From: Allodiplogaster sudhausi
Lineage: Eukaryota > Nematoda > Chromadorea > Rhabditida > Diplogasteridae
Assembly (NCBI GenBank): GCA_945643635.1
Contig: CALZFC010000065.1
Coordinates: forward strand, 1,392,501 to 1,456,500
Direction of reading: 5' to 3'
Length of the DNA: 64,000 bases
The number at the start of each line of letters is the position of its first letter. Within the stretch, counting starts at the first letter, position 1. The position numbers and the translations under genes are program-made. The notes under the pieces were generated by a model. The model was not told the origin of the DNA and made no database searches. It saw nothing but the letters and a program-made list of their open reading frames with translations. Of the stretch, positions 13,361-24,869 are shown piece by piece.

Positions 13361-14799
13361 TCCTTCCAAACTATGATAGTTCCTATGCTCTTATATTCCG
13401 CTCCACCACTTCAAAAACAAATCTCCAAAATTAAATTAGTCTCAATTGTAGCGAATGAGAAAAAAAATACAGAAAAAATTGACATGATATTATCACAACA
13501 AAAAAATTAATTTGACGCATTGGTGGTTTAGAGTTATTCCTTTAAAGGTGAACAGAGTAATTTGATTGTCGTCATGTATGAACGTGCAATTTATAGTTAT
13601 AATCTACACTTGCCTGTGTTTTGCATGTATTTTTTAACGTTTAAATTAAGAGAGAGACAGAGAAAGATAGTAAAAAAATTAAGATGTCTGCAGTGAGATA
13701 GGATGATTGGATAACATCGACCATTTTAGAGGAACTCTATAAGCTGAGCGAAATTCTTGAATTTAGCAATAACACACATAGATGTAAACATCGGAAAAGA
13801 AGGGAAACGCTTTATTCTCTCAACAACCATTGTTGGAGACTATTTACCATCAACTTGCAAAAATTTTCTTTTCTATATTAATGTGTATGGTGTGATTTGT
13901 ACCAGTAGTAGTATTTCCATGTATCAGCTAATGTAAGTGCGATGTTTAAGAAGTACTACTATCTTTTGTGTAGCATTCACAGCAGGTAAACAGATATTAA
14001 ATAATAATAGTTCTAACAGTTTCTTATAAGGTACTCACTATCTATGCTATGAATTGTTACAGCATTACTAACAACACTGTTTACTGCTAATTTTATTTTT
14101 CTGTGGTATAATTGTCTTTCATTTGTAATATGCTGAATATCGAAATTAAACACGAAACATTTTTATATCCTTGCAAGCCGTGGGAGGGAGAGGGAGAGTA
14201 TTTGTTGAGGGAGATTACTTGGCCGCCTTGTTTGGAGTTGCCGCTGGAGGGGGTGCAGGGTGAAGAGGGGGCGGAGCCGGCTTGACAAGGGGCGGGGCTG
14301 CCTGGACAGGGGGCGGGGCCGGCTGTATTTGCCCCTGTGTTCCTCTACGCCCCTTCAAACCCTGCCAGAGCCTGAAGAGGATGAGAGAGAGAGAAAATGA
14401 TTATAAATAGACAGAGAACGAAAGGGAAAATGGTAGGGAAAAACGAGGTTGGGAGAGAGTGAGACAGAGAGAGAGAGATAAAGATAGAGATAGAGAGAGA
14501 GAGAGAAAGAGAGTGAGAGAAAGAGAGGGAGAGATAGAACTGACACGAGCGGCAGAAACTTGCGGCGCACGACGCCATAGATGATCAAGGGCAAGGCAAC
14601 GAGCAAAAAGCAAGCGACAACTGGCACGCCGACGGCCAGCCAGATAGTCAGAGTCTTTTTCTTATCTTCCAAAAGTATTTTGTCATTGAACTATTTCTAG
14701 GAAATATGAAGAATCGAAGAAAGTTTGCCTATCAACATATATCACCTGTTCTTCATCACCAAAATTCATATGATTTCCGCAAGGAATATTCATGCAACA

Positions 14800-14990
14800 T
14801 TTTTGAATTAGCCAATATTTTGGAATCAATCAATTGGAATTAATCAATATTTTGGAATCAATCAATTGGAATTAATCAATATTTTTTGAATTAATCAATA
14901 TTTTTGAATTAATCAATATTTTAAAATCAGCAATATTATGGAATTAATCATTTTTCGAACCAATCAATATTTGGAATCAATTAAAATGAA
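14800..14990. repeat. AT-rich tandem repeat in ADAM intron
   Basis: A unit of about 32 bases (tttggaatcaatcaattgg followed by aattaatcaatat) occurs twice, followed by shorter ttgaattaatcaata copies. It lies between the coding exons ending at 14665 and starting at 15002. Confidence 0.85.
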
Positions 14991-15169
14991 TGGATCAATA
15001 CCGTCTTCCTCGCGGCGCGAAGTCTTGTCGCACAGCGAATCGATGTCCACGCACTTTGCCTGTTTGCAGACGCGTCCTCCACTGCGTCCCGTCCCGAGTC
15101 ATGCCAGGCCGGTTGAGAGTTCCCTGAAATTGAATGCATTCATTTAATCATCATAATTATGTTATATTA

Positions 15170-15197
15170 TTTATTTATTAGTATAATATTATTATAA

Positions 15198-15230
<33 letters not shown>

Positions 15231-15247
15231 CAATATACATATTATTA

Positions 15248-15306
<59 letters not shown>

Positions 15307-15333
15307 TATCAATACATTATTATATTATTATAA

Positions 15334-15391
<58 letters not shown>
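15170..15391. repeat. (ATT)n microsatellite
   Basis: Three blocks of pure or nearly pure (tta)n in the ADAM intron between 15123 and 15423. The last reads as a poly-Leu open frame, which is an artefact. Confidence 0.95.
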
Positions 15392-15393
<2 letters not shown>

Positions 15394-17195
15394 CACACCT
15401 AATTAAGTACATAGATAATTACCGGCACATTCGTAATGTAGAGGTTGCCCATTTGCGAGCACCTCGTGCCGGCTACTTTCGGGTGGATAGCGGATTCAGG
15501 ATAGCCAAAGGTGATGTTGAGCTGACCGTCGATCGCGCACTGCAGACGACCGCAGAGAGTATGTCTGGTACAACGAGAAATGACGTTTATAAGATTGTTC
15601 AATAGATCAAAAATCGATAATAAAAAATAAATCAATAAACTGCCTACTCGTCACCGCAAGCGATGTGCTTGTTTCTGTACGGATCGTAGCCGCAGTCGCC
15701 GTGGTTGTCGCCGCGCGCATTCTCGCCGTAGCAGACGTCGGGCGCGTCACGCGCGTCCGCGCCGAAGAGTGCGCGGCACTGCGCGTCACGCGACGGCACA
15801 CACGCGCCACCGAAGCAGAACAGACTACTCTGGAAGTAGAGAGAGAGCGAGAGACAAAGTTTTAGGCGAGAGAACGAGGAAGAGTGAGATACATAGAAGA
15901 AGCAGACAACGAGAGAAAGATAGCTACACTCTCGGTGTCTTGACACGGAGAGCCATTCTTAGTGTAAACATCCACAGGGCATGCGCCCTTCCTGCCGTCA
16001 CAAAACTCGGCGACGTCGCATTGGCTCTCATTACGGCGACAAACGGTGCCGCGCTTCTTCGGCTAGAAATCAAACGCTAAAACACTAGCCATAAGGTTTA
16101 TAATAGACGTTTCTACTACTCTCTGGTTGTTTTGTTGTTGTTGTTTGTTGTTCTTTGTTGTTCTTTTTTGGTCTTTGTTGTTCCTTGTTGTTGTTGTAGT
16201 TTACCAGGCACGTCGCCGCATCGCAGCACGAGCCTGAGGCGCATTTGGCGCATATCTCGAGGCGGCAATCCTTGGTGCAGCAAAAAGAGATGCACACTTC
16301 GGAGGATCCCTGGAGAAAGAGAGGGAGGATAAAGCAGGAGACAGCAAATTACGAAGAGAGCTGCTCTGATATGTCAGCGGCTCGAGCGGCAAGGAGCCAA
16401 GAATAATTTGGAAGAATAAAAAGAACGCGAGCGTCCTCTGCCGACCTCGCCACAGTCGCACTCCTCGCCCTTGTCGAGGATGCCGTTGCCGCACTTGCCG
16501 CTACTCTTGGTCTCCGATGGCAGCAGACAGAGATCGATCTTCTTCTTCATCGCCGCGTTCATGTTGTCGAGGGAGCATGCCGACCAGTGCGATGGCGTAA
16601 TATTTCTGAAGATGACAGAAGAATTTTCTGAAGGGAGAAGGAGAGAAATCGAGAGAGAGAGAGAGTTACTTAGAGAAAGAGAGGAGACAGGCGATAGAAG
16701 AGCGGACGAGAGAAAGACAGCCAGACAGACATAGGGAGAGAGAAAGAGAGAGAGAGAGAGAAAGAAAGAGAGAAGGGGCGAGGCTGAGAAGCAGGGACAA
16801 ACTGCGCGTTCGGCCACATGACGTATTCATTGCTGGGGCACGTAGTGCCATTGCCGTTATGCTTCATGCCGAGCAGATGGCCAACTTCGTGAGCAAGGAC
16901 ATAGGGGAGCTGATGTTTCATGTCCTGCCACATAATCATTTCAACCCATTAGCTGAATGAATCTCCTCTAATCAATAAGTAGATAATCTGCCGACAGTCA
17001 ATCAAAATGATAAGTCAATAATCAATGAATCCAGAGGAGGAAGTCTCTGTGCTCACCCATACGAGTGCAGTGGACATGTGCGCGGCGCATATATTTTCAA
17101 GCGAGGCAACGCCTGTTGAAAGACGTGAGCACTGAAAGAAGGCAGAAGGCGGCCGTTGCTTATGGAAGAGCCATATAAGCACTGAAATTCCTTTA

Positions 17196-17250
17196 GACTT
17201 TATTTAACTTAACTTAGCTTTAAAAGTTAAGTTAAGTTAAAAGTTAACTG
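17196..17250. repeat. TTAAC inverted repeat
   Basis: taacttaactt and aagttaagtta face each other across about 10 bases in a short ADAM intron. They could form a hairpin. Confidence 0.7.
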
Positions 17251-17870
17251 CTGCCGAGACTTACTATGGCGTCATGAGTACGACCATGTCTGCTCGATAC
17301 TTATGCTTTCGCACGAGTTCAATGAAGGTGTGCAAAATGTTGTCAGCATCCACATTTAACGGCAACACGCCGTCCTTCAACCTTTGGATGCTAGAAACGT
17401 AGATGAGCACGTTGAGTGGCGCATAGAACTAGAATCAGGAGAAGGAGGATGAGGATGAGGAGGAGCTCATGAGGGTGGATTTTTTTCTTCAGATAAACAT
17501 ACAAACAAACAGAAAACAGCAATTTTGGACATGTGTACCTATTCTAGCGTCCATTTATTTATTTTTTTGGCAATTAAACACTGTAAAGGATCTCTTAATG
17601 ACGCTGTAATCGAAAATTCCCTCACCAGAATGGTCAGAAACCATTTAATCCAAAAATTTTCAGTTTTTGGTATATGGATAAAGTAGATCACAAAAAGTTT
17701 ACGGAATAAAAAATAAGCAGCGGAATCGAAAAAGTTACGACCAAGCTTTGGTGCTTATGAAACGGCGGTGCTAACAATAAATATGTAATGCAACAGCATT
17801 TACTTTTCGGCGCACCGCCTAGTATATAGTGGTCTGGGCTAAAAACATTTTGGCGCGAGTTTGATACACT

Positions 17871-18023
17871 TTCGGTACGCTTTTTGCCTTTTTTTATAAG
17901 TGCATCTTCGAATGCACATTTTTTTCGTGCATGTTCTTCTTGCGTTATTAGAAAGCACGATGCTCCAAGCCCACTTTGTTCAATCATCTTTTAATTTAAG
18001 CTATCAGAATTTATGTTTGTATA

Positions 18024-18080
<57 letters not shown>

Positions 18081-18673
18081 TTGTTGTGTTTTTTTAAATT
18101 CAGAGTTAAACAATTTATGAAACAAAAAAAGTTCAAGAAACCATCAGAATCTATCAACATGTGGTGCGACTGCCGTTATGCACATCGAGGAGTACGTAGT
18201 GATCGAGGAGTACGTAGTGATTGCAGGCAGCATTAAAGTGAGTTGGGTGAAGCAGACCTGCATAGTAGGTTCCACCTGGATTTCCCGCTGGAAAAAGTCG
18301 AACTGCATCGTTGGTCGTAGCATCACAAGATTTACAAAAAAAAAGGAAGATCATCAGTGGATTGTTGCAGAAGGCGGACGATTTCGGCGACGACGAATTC
18401 AAAAGGAGGCAATGAAGTCGTGCCCAATCTCTACTGGATTCGAAAAGGAGATCAGACCCACCCGCGAACACGGGTGTAGAAGGTTGACCTGGCTTGTGCA
18501 TTTCGTGTCTGCCACGACTCTTCTTTCAAAATATATAGACACATGCTAACATAAATACATGGTTGCGTTCGCAAAGAAAACCATTCTGATAACGCTAGAA
18601 AAATTTGCGAGTGATGTACTCCAAACATTCGCAAATGCACTTATAAAGGGGCAAAAAAAAAATTAGTACCGAA
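17871..18673. mobile_element. TIR-bearing element of about 0.8 kb in the ADAM intron
   Basis: The left edge ttcggtacgctttttgcc, with ataagtgcatcttcgaatg just inside, is matched in inverted form at the right edge (cattcgcaaatgcacttat, then gcaaaaa and gtaccgaa). Further inside, gcgttattagaa pairs with a right-hand copy that reads gcgttatcagaa in reverse. The interior holds a (TA)n run (about 18015-18077) and an 18-bp tandem duplication at 18184-18219. No transposase is recognisable, so it is probably a non-autonomous DNA transposon. It sits where about 25 ADAM residues are missing. Confidence 0.55.
18015..18077. repeat. (TA)n microsatellite
   Basis: About 30 uninterrupted ta units preceded by tatatatgta. 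Confidence 0.95.
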
Positions 18674-21120
18674 GCCTGTCAGACACGCCCCAAAAATCTT
18701 CATCCCAAAACACGATCCATTAAGCTACGTCCCGTTGAAATACAGTTTTTACCACCGGCATTTTATATGAAACTTTAAGCGGTTTAAAATTTTATTTTTG
18801 TATTTCCATTCCTCTGTTTGTCCTCATTAGGCGATGCATCAAAACCTTATTTTTTTTGGTTTCCAGGGATTCTGACCATTTATTGGTCAGTTTCATGGAG
18901 AAGTAATGATCGATCGATGTAAAGAGTCATCACGATTATAGCAAAGTGCACACTGACGTCATTTGTTAGAGAAACGACTTTAGAGACTCGCTCATTTATC
19001 TTCTCTTTACCGTAGTCTTTTTCCTAAATAGAAAAAAAAACTTTTCTGATGAAACTTTAAGAATAAATAAATGAGATAACATATAATGTCAAATTTCTTC
19101 TTCCTCTTATTATTATTATATATACATATATATATTGTATACCTATTTGTCAATTTTATTTATATAAATATTATATATGTATATGTACATACATATGTAT
19201 GTATATTTATTATATATTTATATTATTATGAACATTATATATATATTATATATTTATATTATTATTATATATAAATATATAATAAATATAAATTCATAAT
19301 ATACCATCTCCTTATGAACGAAAAAAATCGTCTCGATGACTCGTCGCGTCTTGAATAGCTCGGCGTAATTGTAGTAGTAGTCTGGATAGCAGCTCAACTT
19401 GGTCGACTTGCGATCTCTCGTATGCGCAGAGCCCGCAAGGTCGCTTAGTTCTAGCAAAATTGCCTCATGTTTTTATGCATTTAAAATGTCAAATTTCTCT
19501 TTATTTATTAAAAGACCTCTCCGGCGAATAAACAATTTCTCGTTTTATGTTCCTATTCGATGAAGATCGGCCAGAAACATCCATTAGAAGTTTCAAAACA
19601 ATGTTTAGTTTGTTAAATATTAGCACTTTTTCATCTGGATTACGGTGCATTTTCCGCCCGCGATTGTTCTTTGAGCTCATTATCATGGCTAATGGTAAGC
19701 CACCTTCCCTCCCCGTGCCAATCGTGGCAGAGAAAGAGGGCACGGGATGATATGAATGTCATCGATTGTTCACTCTGAGAGAAAGAGTGTAGAAGAGAGG
19801 GAGAGAGAGGCATAAAAACAAATGGAAGCGCTGTGCTGCCATTTCGAACACATCCAACACAATCACAGCGTTCAAAAAAATTCCACCCTCCCGAATATTG
19901 TAAGAATTTGAGAAGGGTTGGTTTTTTCAAACACCAATAATTAAACGGGCGCGAAAACATTCGTAGGAGTGATCCTTTAAAGAAGCATTAAACGTAGCAT
20001 CGGGCTTAAAAAGATTTTTATACAAATGTTTCAGTCAAATTCTCAAACGCTAGCATTTTCCTACGGAAAATGTGAAGAAATTTTTTTTCTATGTTGAACA
20101 TTTGTCAGATGCTGCCACATTGCGCACCACAACTATCGACTTGTTGTGGTTATAGGACAAAATCGCCGGAGTTTGCATCGATCGTGAGCACGTAAAAGCT
20201 GGCTTTCGTCCGAAGGAACAATTTCGGAGGCATTGTCTCCACATGCGGAGAGCGAAGAAACGTGCTGGCCGGCTGAGTCCGTGGCCGTGAAGTGGCAGAG
20301 GGTGATGTTCTGGAAAACGTTTTCTGTTGTTTCCCATGTATCGATCACACGAAATTTGAAGTAAGCTTTTAACCTCGTCCTTTAGCAGTTTCGGTGATAT
20401 GAATTCCCTGAAATGAAGTGATTTTGGAGTGATTTGGTAATTATTTTAAACCGTGATAAATGAATGAATATTTATAAGAGATATTTTTATATATGAATAC
20501 ACAAAAATGTGCTGAACAAACATGTTCAGCCTGTAGTCGATGGTGAATTCGACAGGGCCGTTGAGATCCTTGAAGGTGATCGGCAGATTTACAGCGTTCG
20601 CGGCGAAGCGACTGAGAGAGGATGGAGTCAGGCGAGAGCCATTCAGCCAAAGATGGACTGAACAATTCAGAATGGGATGGGAAGCAGAAGGAGTGGATAC
20701 GGTAGAAGTGGAAACGGAGCTCGAATACCCGGAGGCATTAGAATGAGAAGCAGGAAAAGGAAAGGCGGCATTGGGTTAGGGATTGGAGTGAGTCAGGGAA
20801 AGGAGGTAAAGGCTGAAGACAGAGACTGGATCTGATGTTGAGAGCAGTGAATCGGGGTTTATATACGGCGATTTTATGTGACCTTTCAAGGTCAGCGTAC
20901 TTCTAAAAGTGCGCCGTTCCTAAAGAGGTAGCTTTGGATATGAGCTCATGTGAAGAGCGAATTAGCTTCCGGACAGGGATATAGAGAAATCACATGTAGT
21001 ACTTAGTAATTTTTTCGTCTTTGTTAGAGAATTCTTAGTATTATTTGTGATTTCTCTATTTTTATTTCCTCCCTAGCCGGAAGTCAAATAGACGCAACAC
21101 AGAGAACGATGTGACAAAGG

Positions 21121-23383
21121 ATGTCACAATGTGCCGTTGACAAGCTCAAGTGCTACGAGACCTTGTATAAATCGACCGATTTCGATCATGTGACCAGGAC
21201 AACCGAGTGTGAATCACCTGAAGACAAAGCATGCGTCAAGGTGAAGAAGTCGCAATTTCGTTTTTAACCAAAAACAAGATTTGATATGCAGAAACATATA
21301 CAAAGACTTTAATAATAATAGATGTTCGAAAATAAGCGAATTTGAAGACTCTTGCCAATGTGATTATAACATGGAATATTTGCCAAAAAGCTTTTTTTTA
21401 TCAGGCTTCTTTCCAAATCGTCGGGATTGAAAAGGACTACACATTATACAGTACCGGCCAAAAACATACGAACACTAACATATTTTGCTATATTTTCCTT
21501 CAAAGTTAACGAAACTTAATGAAACTTTCAGGGTTATTTCTATGTTCTATCAGACTACTAAAAGTAGATTATTGGTTTCATTGATCGACTACAGAGCGAA
21601 AAAAAATCAATAATTTGAATTACACAGGTTTCACATTTACAGGCGTGCTAGACAAAATGATTTATTTCTTTGATAGTCGGGTTGTCTATATTGGATAGAT
21701 GGTTGATATGTATAATACGACATCTCTGCGATAAGTTTTGGCCTAATTATTATTAAATCATATGCCGTCACATGCTGCCTGCCCTCAGATCGAGATTCAT
21801 TCACTTGACCTTAGATGCAGAAGGTTTAGCGAGATAAAATCGATCATTTACTGCAATGCCTAGAGTATTAATGATGTCCAAATGTTCGCAGGTAATCACT
21901 GAATAAATTCAAATGGTTAATTGAGCTGTGGAAATTAGGTGCTAACTATTTGTGCACACTTTGAACACAGCAGTCAACTTTGGCCCGCAGCGCAAAAGTG
22001 AAAAAAGTGATGTTGTGCAGGGGTCCGTGCTTGGAAATCGGTTTTGCCTATCTTAAACGACAGTAAATACGCTCTTTCACGTTCAGAAGCCCTATTTCTT
22101 CCTTAATTTGATGAAGCCACAAGGAACAGTAGATCGTTTGAATGTACGCGAGCAGAGAGTAGTACGGTGTATTGACAGCTGTCTATCATAGATCAATCAC
22201 AACTTTAAATCAGCTAATTAAGTCTTAGACTATTGCAGAACACTCTGTTGTATCGATTAAAGCGATTGTTGACTGGATCTAAAAACTTTTCGATTGTTTC
22301 CACCCTTATACGGCAAAGCATCATTTTACGCCAGGGTGCATTCAAACGATCTGCCCCACCCTTTGTGGCCTCATGTAGATAGGGATCAAATATGGCTGCT
22401 GAAGATTGAAAAACCTATTAAGTATCAGTATAGATAGGTAAAACCGATTTCCAAACACGGACCCCTGCACAATATCACTTTTTGCACTTTTGCGCTGCGG
22501 GCCAAAGTTGACTGCTGTGTTCAAAGTGTGCACAAACAGTTTGCACCTAATTTCCACAGTTCAATTAACCATTTGAATTTATTCAGTGATTACCTGCGAA
22601 CATTTGGACATCATTAATACTCTAGGCATTGCAGTAAATGATCGATTTTATCTCGCTAAACCTTCTGCATCTAAGGTCAAGTGAATGAATCTCGATCTGA
22701 GGGCAGGCAGCATGTGACGGCATATGATTTAATAATAATAAGGCCAAAAACTTATTGCAGAGATGTCGTATAATACATATCAACCATCTATCCAATATAA
22801 ACAACCCGAATATCAAAGAAATAAATCATTTTGTCTAGCGCGCCTGTAAATGTGAAACCTGGGTAATTTGAATTATTGATTTTTTTCGCTCTGTAGTCGA
22901 TCAATGAAACCAATAATCTATTGTTAGTAGTCTGATAGTACATAGAAATTACCCTGAAAGTTTCATTCAGTTTCGTTAACCTTGAAGGAAAATATAGCAA
23001 AATAAGCTAGTGTTCGTATCTTTTTGGCCGGTACTGTACATGATCGGTTGTTCAATGGAATGTGACAAAGAGGTCAGCATTTTATAGTAATATTAAGCAA
23101 CCCGGATAATGATTGACACAAACTCCGTACTTATCGTCTATTGATTATTGCTGATGTTTTTTTTTCGAATCGAGCGTTGATGGTGTCCATGATGAAGAAG
23201 GCGAGCGAAAGAGTGCTTCTGAATGTCACGGGCACGCCTAACATCTCTTGTTGCAAGAAGAGCCTCTGCAACGTCGACGAACAAGAGAGTGTCGTCACGA
23301 AGTCCTCTGCCGGAATGTTCTTCTTCGCCCACCTCATGGCCCTTGTTGCGCCCTTCTACCTTCTCATCGCCTCTCGCCAATGA
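21121..23383 (+). pseudogene. Ly6/uPAR (three-finger) GPI-anchored protein gene, exon split by a transposon
   Basis: Three exons are visible. Exon A (21121-21240) has the Cys pattern KLKCYE, TTECES, KACVK. Exon B starts at 21405 after tttttttatcag, is cut at 21446-21448 by the foldback element, and resumes at 23037-23072 with the central motif IGCSMEC and donor gtcagc. Exon C (from about 23198; acceptor not certain) has the family signature ISCCKKSLCN, then a hydrophobic C-terminus (FFFAHLMALVAPFYLLI) that looks like a GPI-attachment signal, and a stop at 23381-23383. Exons A, B and C are all phase 0 once the element is ignored, so the rest of the gene looks functional. The family is known for GPI-anchored surface proteins. 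A signal-peptide exon was not securely found; a possible one at about 20838-20898 matches in phase but is not convincing. No function beyond the fold is claimed. Confidence 0.65.
21449..23036. mobile_element. Tc1/mariner-like foldback element, 1,588 bp, flanked by TA
   Basis: The left end CAGTACCGGCCAAAAA and the right end TTTTTGGCCGGTACTG are mutually inverted and resemble Tc1-type termini. TA lies outside both ends (21447-21448 and 23037-23038), as expected for TA target duplication. The arms are very long, about 600 bp each (roughly 21449-22055 and 22435-23036), with about 380 bp of unique centre. The total length matches Tc1 elements, but there is no room for a transposase and none is read. 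Arm identity looks high, with scattered substitutions and small indels. It interrupts exon B of the Ly6-like gene. Confidence 0.88.
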
Positions 23384-23400
23384 TCCTCCACTCCTTCTCC

Positions 23401-23550
23401 CCCAACCCCCAACGAGTACTCTCCCTCCCACGGCTTCCAAGGATATAAAATTGTTTTGTGTTTCGATGTCGATATTTAGATGACAAATGAATAACCTTGG
23501 CGATTGGAAATAGAAAATGAAAATGAGCGGTTAACAGTGTTGGTATACTA
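23401..23550 (+). repeat. segment homologous to the ADAM 3' flank
   Basis: actctccctcccacggcttc, then caaggatataaaa and a little later gacaaatgaa, match the sequence directly after the ADAM stop codon read on the minus strand (about 14205 down to 14060). The match weakens but continues at aacagtgttg. The copies are in opposite orientation. Downstream to about 24290 nothing else is recognised. Confidence 0.75.
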
Positions 23551-24307
23551 AAAAAAATTCATCGGAATGTATCTTTAAATTTTTGAAATTTCATGATTTT
23601 CACTACATAATGCATGCTCGTTAATTACATAGTAAGAAAACAGAAAGCCACCCACTGCTGTATAAAAATGCTTGCAAGCTAAATAGTCTACCAGTGTTTT
23701 AATGACTGACATAAGAAAAAGAGCATATAATTACATATCCGATTTAGAAATCTCATTGCTAATTGTAAATAGAAGACTTGCACTCACTCACATCAGTAGC
23801 CTCTTAATCTGGGCGGAGAAGTGGAGTGAACGAGAGAAGGTGTTCTTTGTTATAAGACAACTAAACAGTGTATTCTCCCCGACTGTGTTCCAATTGATAC
23901 AACGGAGAAATCTTCATCTTGATTATTTTTTTAGGCAATGAGAATTTTTTATTTCTTGAAAAAAAATTATCAATTGGGTTGTGCAAGTCGCTCAGGTTTC
24001 ACGACAGCATTATTTCTATTTGAGCATCGCCACAATAAGGTTGAGAAAAAAACTTAAATTCATTAATTATAATACAGTCTCATTTGAATATTCAGTGACT
24101 CAACGAGCAACTTCACTAATTTCTCTCAATTCTCATGTCAAAATGTGCTTTTATTCATGAGAATTAGTGATACAAATATGCTATACGAAACAAATTAGAG
24201 TAGCAGTTAATCAACAGGGATAAAATAAATTAAGTGAATGAATAAATAAATAATCTACCTACATATATATATACATATATTCACATAAATAAATAATATT
24301 TTTAAAC

Positions 24308-24379
24308 CTTGATTCCAATGATGCTCGGCTGAGAATGGGAGTCGAGTGAATTCTTCAAAAAGAGTAGCCGGCTAGTTGA
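24308..24379 (-). pseudogene. fossil of PNPT1 exon 20
   Basis: Read on the minus strand this matches the PNPT1 exon at 44817-44897, including adjoining intron bases (tttaa(a)c before it, aatcaataatag after it). It has a 9-base internal deletion, and the acceptor AG is destroyed (gttgagtg here, gttgactg in the gene). It cannot be spliced as in the parent gene. Confidence 0.85.
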
Positions 24380-24414
24380 GTGCAAAAATCAATAATAGAG
24401 CTAAAAACATTAGA

Positions 24415-24515
24415 CGTGTCCTCTGCTGCCATACGGCGTCCCGTCCCGAATCATGCCCCCGGCCGGTTGAGAGTTCAATGAAATTGATCTGCTTGAGATT
24501 GTAGCCGCCTTAAGA
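24415..24515 (-). pseudogene. mosaic fossil: ADAM Cys-rich exon joined to PNPT1 exon 17
   Basis: On the minus strand, aactctcaaccggcc and cgggacgggacg match the ADAM exon at 15002-15123 and read GMIRDGTPYG, where the family expects a Cys in place of Tyr. Immediately upstream on that strand, ggctacaatctcaagcagat matches PNPT1 exon 17 (46056-46166, residues GYNLKQI). Pieces of two unrelated genes are thus fused within about 100 bases. Confidence 0.75.
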
Positions 24516-24869
24516 GAGCCAATCTGAAAGACTCGACCATGGGCGTGCAGGGAACAAAATTATTTTTTTGATTTTAATTTCCTTTGAAGGGTTACTGTAG
24601 CACCCTATGAGGATTCCAAAAACATTTTTTTCAAAAATTTATTTTCATTTTTGAGTACAGTATACCTAGAAATGACTATTTCACTTAAATGACCGTAACT
24701 TTCTTTAAACTCAACGTAATTACATTTTGAAAAGGTCTTTATGTAGAGCATGTAAAGAGGCATAAAAAAGTACTAGACAACATTTTGAGAAAAACATTTT
24801 TAAGGGTCAAATAAGCATCCAAATATTTCAAGGGTGCGTTTGGGCCCCAAAACGTTGTGACAGCGCGAT

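Larger units (their letters stand above)
1..14110. other. gene-poor microsatellite block
   Basis: I recognise no protein-coding gene or RNA gene here. Long imperfect (GA)n runs on the + strand, with some (CT)n runs, alternate with unique islands of roughly 60-300 bases. All long open frames are low-complexity poly-Ser/Leu or poly-Arg/Glu readings of these runs. Unique AT-rich stretches without recognisable features lie at about 11.34-12.0 kb and 13.36-14.1 kb. The block may be the intergenic space downstream of the ADAM gene or a very large intron; the sequence does not decide this. Confidence 0.8.
14215..20611 (-). pseudogene. ADAM-family metalloprotease-disintegrin gene, probably decaying
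   Basis: Membrane-anchored zinc endopeptidase family (prodomain, reprolysin domain, disintegrin, Cys-rich, transmembrane helix, tail), read in 5' to 3' order on the minus strand. Exons: 20522-20611 and about 20110-20407 (prodomain, NITLCHF, SLSACGD); 19305-19450 (FFVHKEM); 17265-17428; 17057-17112; 16803-16924 (zinc site HEVGHLLGMKH, Met-turn EYVMWP); 16446-16605 (CGNGILDKGEECDCG); 16205-16309 and 15928-16062 (disintegrin, QCDVAEFC); 15648-15829 and 15423-15564 (Cys-rich, LCGRLQC); 15002-15123; 14560-14665 (transmembrane helix, then VVRR); 14215-14371 (proline-rich tail, stop at 14215-14217). The frame breaks in the prodomain exon (at least twice), at the 17265/17112 junction (phase mismatch) and in 15002-15123 (122 nt where 121 or 124 is needed). 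About 25 residues expected after VHKEM are not found. The family call is secure. Pseudogene status is inferred. The 5' start was not found. Confidence 0.85.

Noticed and set aside
15665..16734. Plus-strand frames of 66-103 aa
   Set aside because: Antisense shadows of the ADAM disintegrin and Cys-rich exons.
18154..18549. Open frames of 115 and 123 aa inside the ADAM intron
   Set aside because: They overlap on opposite strands within a transposon-like element and show no transposase signature.
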